A stretch of DNA of 64,000 nt from an uncultured bacterium (GTDB lineage: Bacteria; Myxococcota_A; Polyangia; Polyangiales; Houyiibacteriaceae), in assembly GCA_938024995.1 (NCBI GenBank), contig CALJDU010000049.1:146890-210889 (forward strand), given 5' to 3'. This document shows positions 1 through 8,215 of this stretch, one piece after another. The notes under the pieces were generated by a model. That model saw only the letters and a list, made by a program, of their open reading frames with translations, had not been told where the DNA came from and ran no database searches. The translations under genes were made by a program, and so were the position numbers. Position 1 is the stretch's first letter; each line of letters opens with the position of its first letter.

Positions 1-1029
1 CCGCCACGCATAAAGCCGACCATAGGCCGCGCTCGGTTGTCCGTAGGCGCCTCCCGTCGAGAACGCGAGCAACCTCGCGACCGTCATCTGGGTGGTCAGC
101 GGCACGACACGAAACGGCGAGCGCGCGAGCCCTGATCCCACGGGGCCGAAAGAGAGGTGAAGCTCTTCTGAATCGAGCTTCCCAAATGGCTCCGGGTCGT
201 CCGCGTCGCCGAGCGAGTCGAGCTCCATGTCGCCGAGGTTCTCCACCTCGCGCTCAAGCGCGAACACGCCCGTCTCCCACTTCCCATTGGGCACCAGGAG
301 GTCGTCGACGTAGCCCGCGGAGTAATCGTCGCGCTGACTCTCGAGGATCGCCAGCGCGCGAGCCGCCGGAAGTTCTTGGCCCGCATCGGTCGGACGCGAC
401 TGGACCGCTATGTAGAACGCCTGCGCTCCCGGGCAGGACAGCCAGTTCCCGTTCAGGTCCCAGCGCGGCGGACGAATGACGCGACACGCGAGCGCGCCTT
501 CTTCCATTGGATGCAGCGTGAGCGGCAGCGCAGCCAACGGGTGCTCGCGCTCTTTGAGCTGATCATGAAACACCTTGGCCGCCGGACCGACCTCATCGCC
601 CACCGCGACGTGCTGATGGATCCAGCACGCGAAGATCTCTGTGAGCCGCGGAGCGTCGCGGTGCGCGCACAGCATCACGTCGAGAACCTCTGGGCTCTGC
701 CCATACGTCAACGCGGCGGCCGCGCGCCGTTCGAGCGCGCGCGACCACTTGGCGTTCGGGTGCTCGGAGACCGCGCGGAGGAGGTAGTGCTCGACCGCGT
801 CGACGCTCGGGAGCATCGCCGCGGCCTCCCAGAGCATCCCGGCGTACGCGACGAGCGCGTTGAACCGCGGTCGCCGAATCACTTCAGAGAGCGCGAGCGT
901 GAACGCGGGGTCGCTCAGGTCATTGACCAGAACGCGTAGGGCCTCCCAGGCGTCAGAAGGCTCACCTGGGGTGAGCGACGCGAACGGTTCGAGCGCGCGT
1001 ATCGCTCGGTTGTGCAGCGCGTCTGTCAT
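1..1029 (-). CDS. Hypothetical protein, C-terminus beyond the window edge
   Basis: An open frame of 343 codons runs from an ATG at 1029 to the first base of the window without a stop, so the C-terminus is missing. The N-terminus reads MTDALHNRAIRALEPFASL. The visible part looks like a soluble protein with a helical first half, including an AMLWEAAAML segment. Near the edge is a Gly/Tyr-rich FSTGGAYGQ...AYGRLYAW stretch, which recalls the DUF6183 family of actinobacterial and myxobacterial proteins of unknown function. That match is from memory only. It diverges from the HExxH protein at 1098. Confidence 0.7.
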   Translation of the reverse strand, partial: MTDALHNRAIRALEPFASLTPGEPSDAWEALRVLVNDLSDPAFTLALSEVIRRPRFNALVAYAGMLWEAAAMLPSVDAVEHYLLRAVSEHPNAKWSRALERRAAAALTYGQSPEVLDVMLCAHRDAPRLTEIFACWIHQHVAVGDEVGPAAKVFHDQLKEREHPLAALPLTLHPMEEGALACRVIRPPRWDLNGNWLSCPGAQAFYIAVQSRPTDAGQELPAARALAILESQRDDYSAGYVDDLLVPNGKWETGVFALEREVENLGDMELDSLGDADDPEPFGKLDSEELHLSFGPVGSGLARSPFRVVPLTTQMTVARLLAFSTGGAYGQPSAAYGRLYAWR

Positions 1030-1084
1030 CTCGAAAGCCACGCGGGCACTTTGCCGTCTTCACCGACGCGCGCCAAGAGCCGCG

Positions 1085-1090
1085 TATACT
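1085..1090 (+). promoter_or_regulatory. Candidate -10 element, leaderless start of the 1098 gene
   Basis: TATACT lies 7 nt before the GTG at 1098, so transcription would begin at about the start codon. No Shine-Dalgarno sequence is seen. Confidence 0.45.
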
Positions 1091-1097
1091 CTGCAAC

Positions 1098-1715
1098 GTG
1101 ACGCGCGCGATCACTCGACGCTATCAAGACCCGCTCGACGTCCTCTGGATCGGCTGCGCCCGCGCCATCGGGTTCACCGTCGTGAGGACGCCCGAGGTCT
1201 TCGCCTCCACCGATGGCAAAGGAACGCTCCTCGTCGGGACCCCTGAGACGCTCGACCCAGACGATTGCCTCGCGCAGATGATTTTGCACGAGCTCTGCCA
1301 CGCGCTCGTCGAAGGCGAGGCGTCTTTGACGAAAGAAGACTGGGGCCTGCGCAACACCAGCGACGATGACCTCGCGCGTGAGTACGCCTGTCTTCGTTTG
1401 CAGCGACACCTTCTCGAGCCGCATGGCCTGCACATGGTCCTCGCGCCAACGACCGAGCACCGCGCGTTCTACGACGGACTGACCAGCGCGTTCGGAGAGC
1501 TCTCCGCGACCGCCCCGTTCACGCTCGAACTCACGACCGAGCGACGCGCCGCCGTGGCTTCCTCGCGCCGAGCCGCCCAAGACGCAACCGCGCGCGCCGA
1601 GGCCAGCCCCTTTGGTCCACACCTTGGGCTCGCGCTGAGACACACCCGCGCGCTTATTGACTCCGCGACGGCGTTCGGCGCTGCGCCCGAAGACCTCTTT
1701 TCAGACGTTCACTGA
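1098..1715 (+). CDS. Small HExxH (zincin-like) protein of unknown function
   Basis: A 205-residue protein starting at GTG. Residues 64-68 are HELCH inside a hydrophobic helix (MILHELCHALVEG), the classic HExxH zinc site. E95 in LAREYACLRLQ could be the third ligand. These features suggest a minimal zinc metalloprotease-like fold, but no signal peptide or membrane segment is present, so it would be cytoplasmic. The C-terminal 90 residues are Ala/Arg-rich and not recognised. It converges with the lipoprotein gene that ends 6 nt downstream. Protease activity is inferred from the motif alone. Confidence 0.8.
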   Translation: MTRAITRRYQDPLDVLWIGCARAIGFTVVRTPEVFASTDGKGTLLVGTPETLDPDDCLAQMILHELCHALVEGEASLTKEDWGLRNTSDDDLAREYACLRLQRHLLEPHGLHMVLAPTTEHRAFYDGLTSAFGELSATAPFTLELTTERRAAVASSRRAAQDATARAEASPFGPHLGLALRHTRALIDSATAFGAAPEDLFSDVH

Positions 1716-1721
1716 GCTCGC

Positions 1722-2537
1722 CTATTCCACGATGAACGTTCCTGGATGCCGGAGGTACCCACGGACGATGAGCCCTGGTGGTCGCACGACGTGCTCCGCG
1801 ACTTCGCGGCTGAAGTGGAAGCTCATCGAGACGTCGTCTTCTCCGTTCTGACAAGACCCGCGCGCGGTCACAAAGTCATGACGATCCGAGAGCGTTGAGC
1901 GCGACGGGGCGTACATGTCGCCGAGCGCGCAGACCTGTCGACGATGAAGCGCGTCAGGATCAAACCTCCCGCGCGGACGCACCTGGGGACGATCGACGTG
2001 ACCACGTTTGCAGCAGCGGCTCCGGGGAGGCGTGGGGTCCGACTCGCTTCGGTCGACGCGATGGATCGCGAGCACTCGAACGAGCGGCTCGTGATCGTAC
2101 CGAACCACTTCAACGCGGAGGAGGGTCTCGACGTCAGCCACCCTCGGACCACGGTCCGAAGGCGCGATCTCGACCCCTTCGAGCTCAGGCGCCGCGAGCA
2201 GTCGCACCCGCGCGTTCGACACGCGCCATTCCCGCGACCGTGAGTACTCCTCCCGCGCGCACTCGACGATCTGCCCCCGGTTGGTGGAGCGGACCCTTTC
2301 CGCCAGGCAAAACTGCTCGCTCCCGTTGTAACCGTCGCTCGCGATGACGCGCCAGAAGTCGAACGGCTTGGTGTACCCCGGAGGCTCCGTCGTGAGCATC
2401 GATACGCGGACCTCAGCAGGCGTCGGCTCTGCGGTTGCGCGCGAGGTCGACTCCGCGGCCCGCGTCTCGGCTTTGGGCGGAGCGTCTGCCGCCTGGCAAC
2501 CCATCACGAGCAAGATGATCATGAAACGCTTCACCAT
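1722..2537 (-). CDS. Putative lipoprotein, unknown function
   Basis: A 271-residue protein. The frame is open further upstream, but the ATG at 2537 is chosen because it gives a short signal sequence, MVKRFMIILLVMGC, ending in a lipobox-like VMGC with the lipidated Cys at residue 14. An Ala/Glu/Thr-rich linker follows. The mature part has no motif I recognise; it includes a Cys-rich region (CCKRGHVDRP). A TATGCT hexamer lies about 20 nt upstream of the ATG with a GGTGAG between them, so this gene would have a short leader. Confidence 0.7.
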   Translation of the reverse strand: MVKRFMIILLVMGCQAADAPPKAETRAAESTSRATAEPTPAEVRVSMLTTEPPGYTKPFDFWRVIASDGYNGSEQFCLAERVRSTNRGQIVECAREEYSRSREWRVSNARVRLLAAPELEGVEIAPSDRGPRVADVETLLRVEVVRYDHEPLVRVLAIHRVDRSESDPTPPRSRCCKRGHVDRPQVRPRGRFDPDALHRRQVCALGDMYAPSRSTLSDRHDFVTARGSCQNGEDDVSMSFHFSREVAEHVVRPPGLIVRGYLRHPGTFIVE

Positions 2538-2627
2538 GATGAGACTCACCGAGGATGAGCATACTTGGGTCACGCAGCCACGCGGCCCTGCAAACCCACC
2601 GCGCCCAGCGAGCACTTCACGAGCCTG

Positions 2628-3443
2628 CTACGTGAACGCCAACGCCAACGCGCACCCGGCAGCCGCGCTCACCGGGATCGTCAGGTTGTCGTCGACGCGT
2701 CCCGCGACCAGCTCGCCCAACGCGCCGCAGATCGCCGCCGCCGCCGCCAAGGTCAGCGCGACTCGGAGCGGCGCACCAAACACGACCCCGGTCGTGACCG
2801 CGGCCGCAAACCCCACGATGACGAACGAAAGCGTACCGAGCACCGTCCGGCCACGCGCGATCGTGAAGCGACCAAAGCGTCGACCGAGGCGCGCCGCCGC
2901 GGGATCCGCGAACCCGAGCACCGCGCACGCCATCGCGGAAACGCGGGCTTCAAAACACGCGGCCAAGATCACCAGGGCGGTCACATAAAAGGTCGAAGCG
3001 TTGATCGCGTAGCGCTCGTGCGGGTGCGCCATGGGTACGAACCACTTCGCGAGCTTGTCGTTGAGGTGAGGCGCGAGCTTCCGCGCGAGCTCCAGCGTCC
3101 ACGATCCCGCCGCGATCGATCCCGCGATCAAGAGCGCGCGCTCCGGGAGGAAGTAGAGCACCGCGATCGCGACCAGCGAAGAGACGACGTGGAAGACGTT
3201 TCGCTTAAGGTTGCTCGGCCGCAGCGGCAACGCGTTTGTGCCTCGCGCGGCGTCCGCGTACGGCCTCGCGAGCCGGGCTCGAAGATCACGCGATGGACCC
3301 GTCTCGAGCACATCCGCCAACACGTCAGCGTTCAGCTCCCGCGCCTGTGCCGCGCACTCGCTCCGCCGTGCTTGGACATCCGCTCCCGCCGCTCGATCGA
3401 TCTCCGCGACCAACGCATAGATGTCATCGAGCAGCGCTTTCAT
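2628..3443 (-). CDS. Dgk1/SEC59-like membrane lipid kinase (copy 1)
   Basis: A 271-residue membrane protein. Residues 1-70 are a charged helical N-terminus. The rest has about six hydrophobic segments and family hallmarks: RPSNLKRNVFHV, the loop AHPHERYAINASTFYVTALVIL, and VLGFADPAAARLGRRFGR followed by GRTVLGTLSF. This is the pattern of the CTP-dependent diacylglycerol kinase / dolichol kinase / phosphatidate cytidylyltransferase superfamily, where the GxxDPAA region takes part in nucleotide binding and transfer. The likely role is phosphorylation of a membrane lipid or polyprenol. It is a paralogue of the gene at 3617-4594 on the same strand. The whole spacer between them is a 159-bp palindromic element. 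Confidence 0.85.
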   Translation of the reverse strand: MKALLDDIYALVAEIDRAAGADVQARRSECAAQARELNADVLADVLETGPSRDLRARLARPYADAARGTNALPLRPSNLKRNVFHVVSSLVAIAVLYFLPERALLIAGSIAAGSWTLELARKLAPHLNDKLAKWFVPMAHPHERYAINASTFYVTALVILAACFEARVSAMACAVLGFADPAAARLGRRFGRFTIARGRTVLGTLSFVIVGFAAAVTTGVVFGAPLRVALTLAAAAAICGALGELVAGRVDDNLTIPVSAAAGCALALAFT

Positions 3444-3457
3444 CTGCGCGCTACGCG

Positions 3458-3616
3458 TAGTCCGACACAGGGGTTTTGGTCGATTGAGGGTGGATGATCA
3501 GATCCGAGGTCGTGTTCGGTTTGACGCTGGCCATGTAGAACATGTTCGAGGAGAAACGGGCGCGAGATCGGGTTCGAGGGCCAGTCTCGGTCGGTCAAAA
3601 TCCCTGTGTCGGACTA
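3458..3616 (+). repeat. Palindromic element A, predicted long hairpin
   Basis: A 159-bp imperfect palindrome fills the gap between the two Dgk1/SEC59-like genes. The outermost 15 bp are perfect (TAGTCCGACACAGGG, 3458-3472, against 3602-3616). Over 36 facing positions (3458-3493 with 3581-3616) I count 29 Watson-Crick pairs, six G-T pairs and one mismatch. The apex is a 5-bp stem CATGT/ACATG with loop AGA (3532-3544). Beside it are GACGCTGGC on the left (3523-3531) and TTCGAGGAG on the right (3545-3553). Element B at 34979 has the same apical plan. The strand is given as + because that strand folds better through G-T pairs. It may be a MITE (flanked by TA) or a structured RNA. Confidence 0.75.
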
Positions 3617-4594
3617 CTAAAGCGAAATCGAGAGCAAGATCGCGGTCACCGAAGACGCGCAAGCCGCGGCCAGTGGAACGGACATGTTGTCGTCGATCGT
3701 TTTGCTGAAGAGCTCCGCGACCGCGCCAAAGGTGGCGCCCGCGAGCGAGAGCAAGATCATGTGGGTCGTCCCGAGCTCGGAATGAAAAGCCGCCAGGACG
3801 CCGAAGGTGAACAAGCCGCCGAAGAAGACAAACGCCAGTGAACCTTGAAGCGATCGGCCGTTGACCAGCTTGGTGCGGCCGTACTTCCGACCGATCAACG
3901 CGGCCGCGGGATCACCGAAGCCCAAGACCGTGACCGCGATGGCGCCGAGCACGGGGGCGAACGCGAGGGCGAGGATCACGAGCGCCGAGGAGTACCAAGT
4001 CGCCGAGTTGATGCGGTGCCGCTCGTGCGGGTGCGCGACCGGGCCGAAGAGCTTCATCAAGAGATCGTTCGCGCGCGTGCTCTGGCGGCGGCTGATCTCC
4101 ATGGTCCACCCTGAGAGCGCGAACGCGCCCGCGATGAAGACCATCAAATGGGGGACGACCTCGATCACGAAGAGCGCGACCAACGCGCTGGCCACGTGGA
4201 AAGCGTTCCGCGCGTAGTTCGTTGGGCGCAGGCTCGGGACGTGAATCGCGCTCCGGCGAAGGCTCGCCGCGAGGGACTCATAGGCCGGCTGAAGACGCGC
4301 GCGCAGCGTCATGAAGCGCTCGCGAACCGTGGCCTCCGACTCCTCTTTCCGCTCGCGATTCTCCTCAACGTGGTGCTGCAGAACGTCGCGCATGACCGTG
4401 AGCTTGTCCCGAAGACCGGACGCATCGGGAAGCGAGCCATCGACCAGGCCGTCCACGCGCATGTGGATGTCCTCGAGACGCGCGCGCACCTGCGACATCT
4501 TGTCGGCGCGCCAGCGCGCGGGATCAAGCTCACGAAGAACGTGAAGCACGTCGATGGCGAGGGGCTGGGCCGCGACAGCGAGAGGAGCGGTCAT
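3617..4594 (-). CDS. Dgk1/SEC59-like membrane lipid kinase (copy 2)
   Basis: A 325-residue paralogue of the downstream copy with a longer N-terminus: about 130 mostly helical, charged residues before the membrane part. The same signatures occur in order: RPTNYARNAFHVASALVAL, AHPHERHRINSATWYSSALVIL, LGFGDPAAALIGRKYGR, and NGRSLQGSLAFV. The C-terminus has the DDNMSVPLAAA pattern also seen as DDNLTIPVSAA in copy 1. The tandem order suggests duplication followed by divergence in substrate or regulation. The stop codon TAG directly abuts palindromic element A. Confidence 0.85.
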   Translation of the reverse strand: MTAPLAVAAQPLAIDVLHVLRELDPARWRADKMSQVRARLEDIHMRVDGLVDGSLPDASGLRDKLTVMRDVLQHHVEENRERKEESEATVRERFMTLRARLQPAYESLAASLRRSAIHVPSLRPTNYARNAFHVASALVALFVIEVVPHLMVFIAGAFALSGWTMEISRRQSTRANDLLMKLFGPVAHPHERHRINSATWYSSALVILALAFAPVLGAIAVTVLGFGDPAAALIGRKYGRTKLVNGRSLQGSLAFVFFGGLFTFGVLAAFHSELGTTHMILLSLAGATFGAVAELFSKTIDDNMSVPLAAACASSVTAILLSISL

Positions 4595-4602
4595 CGCGGC
4601 CG

Positions 4603-4608
4603 AGCTTA
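4603..4608 (-). promoter_or_regulatory. Candidate -10 element, leaderless start of the 4594 gene
   Basis: TAAGCT on the minus strand lies 8 nt before the ATG at 4594, with no Shine-Dalgarno sequence between them. Confidence 0.4.
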
Positions 4609-4737
4609 AGTGACGAAAAGTAGGTCGTCGAGCCGAAACGCGACGCTCCTGTGTTCCCCTCCAGATCGCGTGGTTCCTGCGTGTTGGTTTTGCGCAAAGG
4701 CGCGATTACGCAGCGCATCATCCCGCGGAAGCGGTGC

Positions 4738-4743
4738 TATGTT
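4738..4743 (+). promoter_or_regulatory. Candidate extended -10, leaderless start of pip
   Basis: TGCTATGTT has an extended -10 form (TGnTAnnnT) and sits 6 nt before the GTG at 4750. It supports that start over the upstream ATG in the same frame. Confidence 0.5.
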
Positions 4744-4749
4744 GCTCCG

Positions 4750-5718
4750 GTGCGAGGTCTCTACCCGGCCATCGATCCCTTCGACGAGCGACGCATCTCC
4801 GTCTCGGGCGCGCACCAGCTCTATGTCGAGCAGTCAGGCAACCCAGAGGGTCGACCGGTGCTCTTCGTTCACGGCGGTCCAGGCGGCGGGACCGATCCTG
4901 TTCAGCGGCGCTTCTTTGACCCTGAGCGTTACCGGATCATCTTGTTTGATCAGCGCGGCTGCGGAAAGAGCACCCCCTACGCCTCGCTCGAGCACAACAC
5001 CACGCACCACCTCGTCTCCGACATGGAAGCGATCCGACGCGAGCTCGCGATCGAACGGTTTCAGCTCTTTGGAGGGAGCTGGGGGAGCTCGCTCTCGCTC
5101 GCCTATGCCCAAGCGTATCCCGAGCGCGTCACCGAGCTCGTTCTCCGGGGCATCTTCTTGGTTCGTCGCGAAGAGATCCGTTGGTTCTACCAAGAGGGGA
5201 CGAGTCGGCTCTTCCCCGAAGCCTTCGCGACCTTTCGTGATCACGTCGCCGAAGACGAGCGCGCCGACCTCGTCGCGGCCTATCACCGCCGTCTCACGTC
5301 TCCCGATCCGGAGGTACGCTTGGCCGCCGCTCGGATCTGGTCCGTGTGGGAAGCCACCACCAGCCGGCTCCAGGTCGACAAAGGCGTCATCGAGCGGGTC
5401 ACGCGTGATGATTTCGCGGAAGCGTTCGCGCGGATCGAGGCGCACTACTTTGTCAACGAAGGCTTCTTCGCGCGCGACGGTCAGCTGCTCCACAACGCGC
5501 ATCGGCTCAAGGGGATCCCAGGCGTTATCGTGCAGGGTCGCTACGACGCGATCTGCCCGCCGGTGAGCGCCTATGAGCTTCACCAAGCGTGGCCTGACTC
5601 AGAGCTCACGATCGTTCCCGACGCGGGCCACTCTTCCTACGAGCCCGGCATCGTTCACGAGTTGATCCGCGCGACGGATCGATTCGCCAGCTCGCGGGCT
5701 CAGGACACTAGAGGTTGA
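4750..5718 (+). CDS. pip: Proline iminopeptidase
   Basis: A 322-residue alpha/beta hydrolase. The frame is open to 4651, but GTG at 4750 is preferred: the protein then begins VRGLYPAIDPFDERR like other family members, and an extended -10 lies 6 nt upstream. Family marks are the oxyanion HGGPGGG motif, DQRGCGKSTP, the nucleophile elbow GGSWGSSL, a late acid in GRYDAICPP and the catalytic His in DAGHSSYEPG. The enzyme releases N-terminal proline from peptides in the cytoplasm. Its 3' end overlaps the convergent PHP-domain gene by 11 bp. Confidence 0.93.
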   Translation: MRGLYPAIDPFDERRISVSGAHQLYVEQSGNPEGRPVLFVHGGPGGGTDPVQRRFFDPERYRIILFDQRGCGKSTPYASLEHNTTHHLVSDMEAIRRELAIERFQLFGGSWGSSLSLAYAQAYPERVTELVLRGIFLVRREEIRWFYQEGTSRLFPEAFATFRDHVAEDERADLVAAYHRRLTSPDPEVRLAAARIWSVWEATTSRLQVDKGVIERVTRDDFAEAFARIEAHYFVNEGFFARDGQLLHNAHRLKGIPGVIVQGRYDAICPPVSAYELHQAWPDSELTIVPDAGHSSYEPGIVHELIRATDRFASSRAQDTRG

Positions 5719-8176
5719 TCGGGTTCGTCATGCCAAAGGGCGTGAAGCGAATCATGGGCCGCGCTTCCCGCGTGGACTTCGCGTAGGCCAAGACGAAGTC
5801 GTCGTCTCCGATCGGGATCGCGATGACGTCATCAAAGCGGACCGCGTCGGTTGAGTCGGGATCGAGCGACACCGTCATCACGACTGACGAGCCCGCGTAG
5901 ACATCGACGGAGGCGGTGGACACCCAAGGCGCTGCTTGCACGCGAAGACGAGCCATCACGGCTCCGGACACGGGCGGGCCCATGACCTCAAGCGTGACGA
6001 AGATCCCGCCGCTGATCGTCATGTCGCCCGCGCGCATGCTGCTCGCGACATCGCTCCAGCCGAACGACTCATCGTCGGGAACCGCGACGTAGGTGCGCGG
6101 AGAACCCGCTGGGCTCAGTGACTCGTGGCTGTCGCTGTTGCCCAAGATCCCGAACCGGTGCCCCGCTTCTCGAATCGCGAGGAGATCCGAAAACGCTTCC
6201 ATGTCTTCCTCGTCGGGAGACTTGTTCCACACCTCGAACACATCGAAGCCAGTGGTCGAGAGGTCGGTCCCCGCTGGGAAGCCGAGCGCCTCAGGGCTGC
6301 GCTGGGCCGCCAACGCGACCGGGTCGAGATCGAGCGAGTTGAACCAACCGCTACCGGTTCGACGCGGATGGTTCACCTGCACAATCGCGCCGCCCATGGA
6401 GTCGTCGCCCTTCTCACGGATCGCATCAAAGACCTGCGTGGGCGTCAGCCCAAACCAGACGGGCGCGCCGTTCCCCGCTCGGCTCGGATCTGCGCGAAGC
6501 GGATACCCGTTCACGTGACCCAGCGGCAGATGCGAAACCTCGCAACCTTGAACCGCTTGCACGAAGTCCGCGACACCCGCCTGCGCCAGGATCGCGGAGT
6601 AGTCAGTCACATAATCGTGGTCGCTCGAGGTGACGATCTCGAGCCCCTCGGCCGCGACGATCCGCACCGCTTCCTCGAGCCCATGAACGGAGTCCGGGCT
6701 GTTCTCGGAGTGCAGGTGGAAGTCACCCGCGACCCACCCGGTGGTGTCGACCACGCGGCTGAGGTCACCGGTGAGCGCGCTCGAACCTCCGTCCGCGATC
6801 GTGATCGTCTCCTGGATGATGTCGTACTCGTGACCATGCGAGACCGTCACCAGATACTCGCCGGGCGGGAGCACATGGTCGGTTGCATCAAGCGCGACGT
6901 AGCGCGCGACCTCGGCACCTCCGCGCGACACCGTGACTCGCGTCGGAGCCAGTGCGCCTCCCGCGGTCACGTTGACGGTGAGCGTTCCGCGAGGGGCCGA
7001 AGGCACGACCACCTCATCACCCGATCCCGCGACGTCCGCGCCTTCGAAGAAGCGACCGAAGCCAGGTGTCAGCGTGAAGTCGCCGCTCGGGATACGCGAC
7101 GTGCCGTCCTCACCGATCCGCGTACGCGCGAAAAAGACCTCGCCCTCGCGGACCTCGACCCGGTCGCCGGGCTCGCCGCGCAACAACGTCGTCGGGACAT
7201 CAAGCGCAGCCGCGAGCGCTTCTCCGCCGGTGCGCCCCAGCCCGATCCGCGTCTCGCTCGTCGCGGTCTCTCCCTGGGTCACGATCACGCGGCTGGTCTG
7301 GACAATGTTGATTGAGTCGCGATGGGTGACGCCGCCCTCGCCTTCTCCGATCAGGTGCACCGCGACCGCGCCGCTCGGCTCTCGAGGCCCGGGCGCGAAG
7401 TCCTCGATAACCATCGTCGCCTCGGTCGACGGCGTTCCGCCATCTTGATCGAAGACGCCCGCTCCGGGACGATAGCCTTCGCCGTTCCCCATGAGCGCGA
7501 GCATCCCAGGACGGATCGAGGCCATCGCGGTCCCTTCGCGCGTCGTATAGGTGACCGTCACGCGGAGCACGTCTTCGTCGGGGCGAAGCTCGTAGTCGAT
7601 CACGCCCCGCGCCCGCGGCGTCCGGACGGCGCCCGGGATGATGGTCGCGATGAGGGCGAGCTCATCTGCTTCGAACAAGACGCGCACCGAAGCGGCATCG
7701 CTTCCGCCCGCGTTCGTGATCTCGATCGCGGTGGGACGCGTGGTCGCGAGGTCGAGCGCCGGAACCAATTCCTTAATCAAGTCGCGATCTCCGTGACGCG
7801 ATCCATCGATCACGCCACCCGCGAAGCCACCGATCAACACCGCCGACTCGTCTCCTCCGCGAAGAATAAAGCGCACCCGCGAGTTCTCGAGAAGGATGTC
7901 GCCCTCGCGACCCATCGCGACCGTTCCCTCGAGGAGCTCGTCGGCGCACGCGACGCGTTTCGCGCGAGTCGCTCCGTCTACTGGCGGCGCGCTGGTACAC
8001 CCGGTCTCGACGTCCGGATCTGCGGTCACGTCGAAAACGACCGGGTCCGGCAGCGTCACGTCATCCGCGACGTCCGTGACGACGTCCTCGGCCGCGTCGC
8101 CAGAGTCAGAGCCGTCGTCGTCTCCGCACGCGAACGCGAGAGCGAGGGTGAGGAGAAGGAGAACCCGGATGCGCAT
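5708..8176 (-). CDS. PHP-domain (CehA/McbA-like) metallohydrolase lipoprotein
   Basis: An 822-residue exported protein. The N-terminus MRIRVLLLLTLALAFACGDDD is a lipoprotein signal with Cys at residue 17 and an Asp-rich tether. Residues of about 60-480 form beta-rich regions with carboxypeptidase-like segments. From about residue 484 a PHP metal-binding domain begins with GDFHLHSENSPDS, followed by TSSDHDYVTDY and later GNSDSHES. His/Asp motifs of this kind bind two or three metals in PHP phosphoesterases and in CehA-type esterases. The substrate cannot be told from sequence. It is expected on the periplasmic face of a membrane. Confidence 0.85.
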   Translation of the reverse strand: MRIRVLLLLTLALAFACGDDDGSDSGDAAEDVVTDVADDVTLPDPVVFDVTADPDVETGCTSAPPVDGATRAKRVACADELLEGTVAMGREGDILLENSRVRFILRGGDESAVLIGGFAGGVIDGSRHGDRDLIKELVPALDLATTRPTAIEITNAGGSDAASVRVLFEADELALIATIIPGAVRTPRARGVIDYELRPDEDVLRVTVTYTTREGTAMASIRPGMLALMGNGEGYRPGAGVFDQDGGTPSTEATMVIEDFAPGPREPSGAVAVHLIGEGEGGVTHRDSINIVQTSRVIVTQGETATSETRIGLGRTGGEALAAALDVPTTLLRGEPGDRVEVREGEVFFARTRIGEDGTSRIPSGDFTLTPGFGRFFEGADVAGSGDEVVVPSAPRGTLTVNVTAGGALAPTRVTVSRGGAEVARYVALDATDHVLPPGEYLVTVSHGHEYDIIQETITIADGGSSALTGDLSRVVDTTGWVAGDFHLHSENSPDSVHGLEEAVRIVAAEGLEIVTSSDHDYVTDYSAILAQAGVADFVQAVQGCEVSHLPLGHVNGYPLRADPSRAGNGAPVWFGLTPTQVFDAIREKGDDSMGGAIVQVNHPRRTGSGWFNSLDLDPVALAAQRSPEALGFPAGTDLSTTGFDVFEVWNKSPDEEDMEAFSDLLAIREAGHRFGILGNSDSHESLSPAGSPRTYVAVPDDESFGWSDVASSMRAGDMTISGGIFVTLEVMGPPVSGAVMARLRVQAAPWVSTASVDVYAGSSVVMTVSLDPDSTDAVRFDDVIAIPIGDDDFVLAYAKSTREARPMIRFTPFGMTNPINL

Positions 8177-8182
8177 CCGCGG

Positions 8183-8188
8183 AAGGTA
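8183..8188 (-). promoter_or_regulatory. Candidate -10 element, leaderless start of the PHP gene
   Basis: TACCTT on the minus strand lies 6 nt before the ATG at 8176. Confidence 0.45.
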
Positions 8189-8215
8189 CGCAACCAGGCA
8201 CGCCGCGCCAAGTCG

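Noticed and set aside
376..939. A 187-codon frame on the plus strand at the left edge
   Set aside because: Arg/Glu-rich composition typical of the antisense of a GC-rich gene; the minus-strand frame is longer, open to the edge and has normal composition.
3458..3616. Retron msr-msd as an explanation of the palindromic elements
   Set aside because: No reverse transcriptase gene lies near either copy, and the fold is a single near-continuous hairpin.
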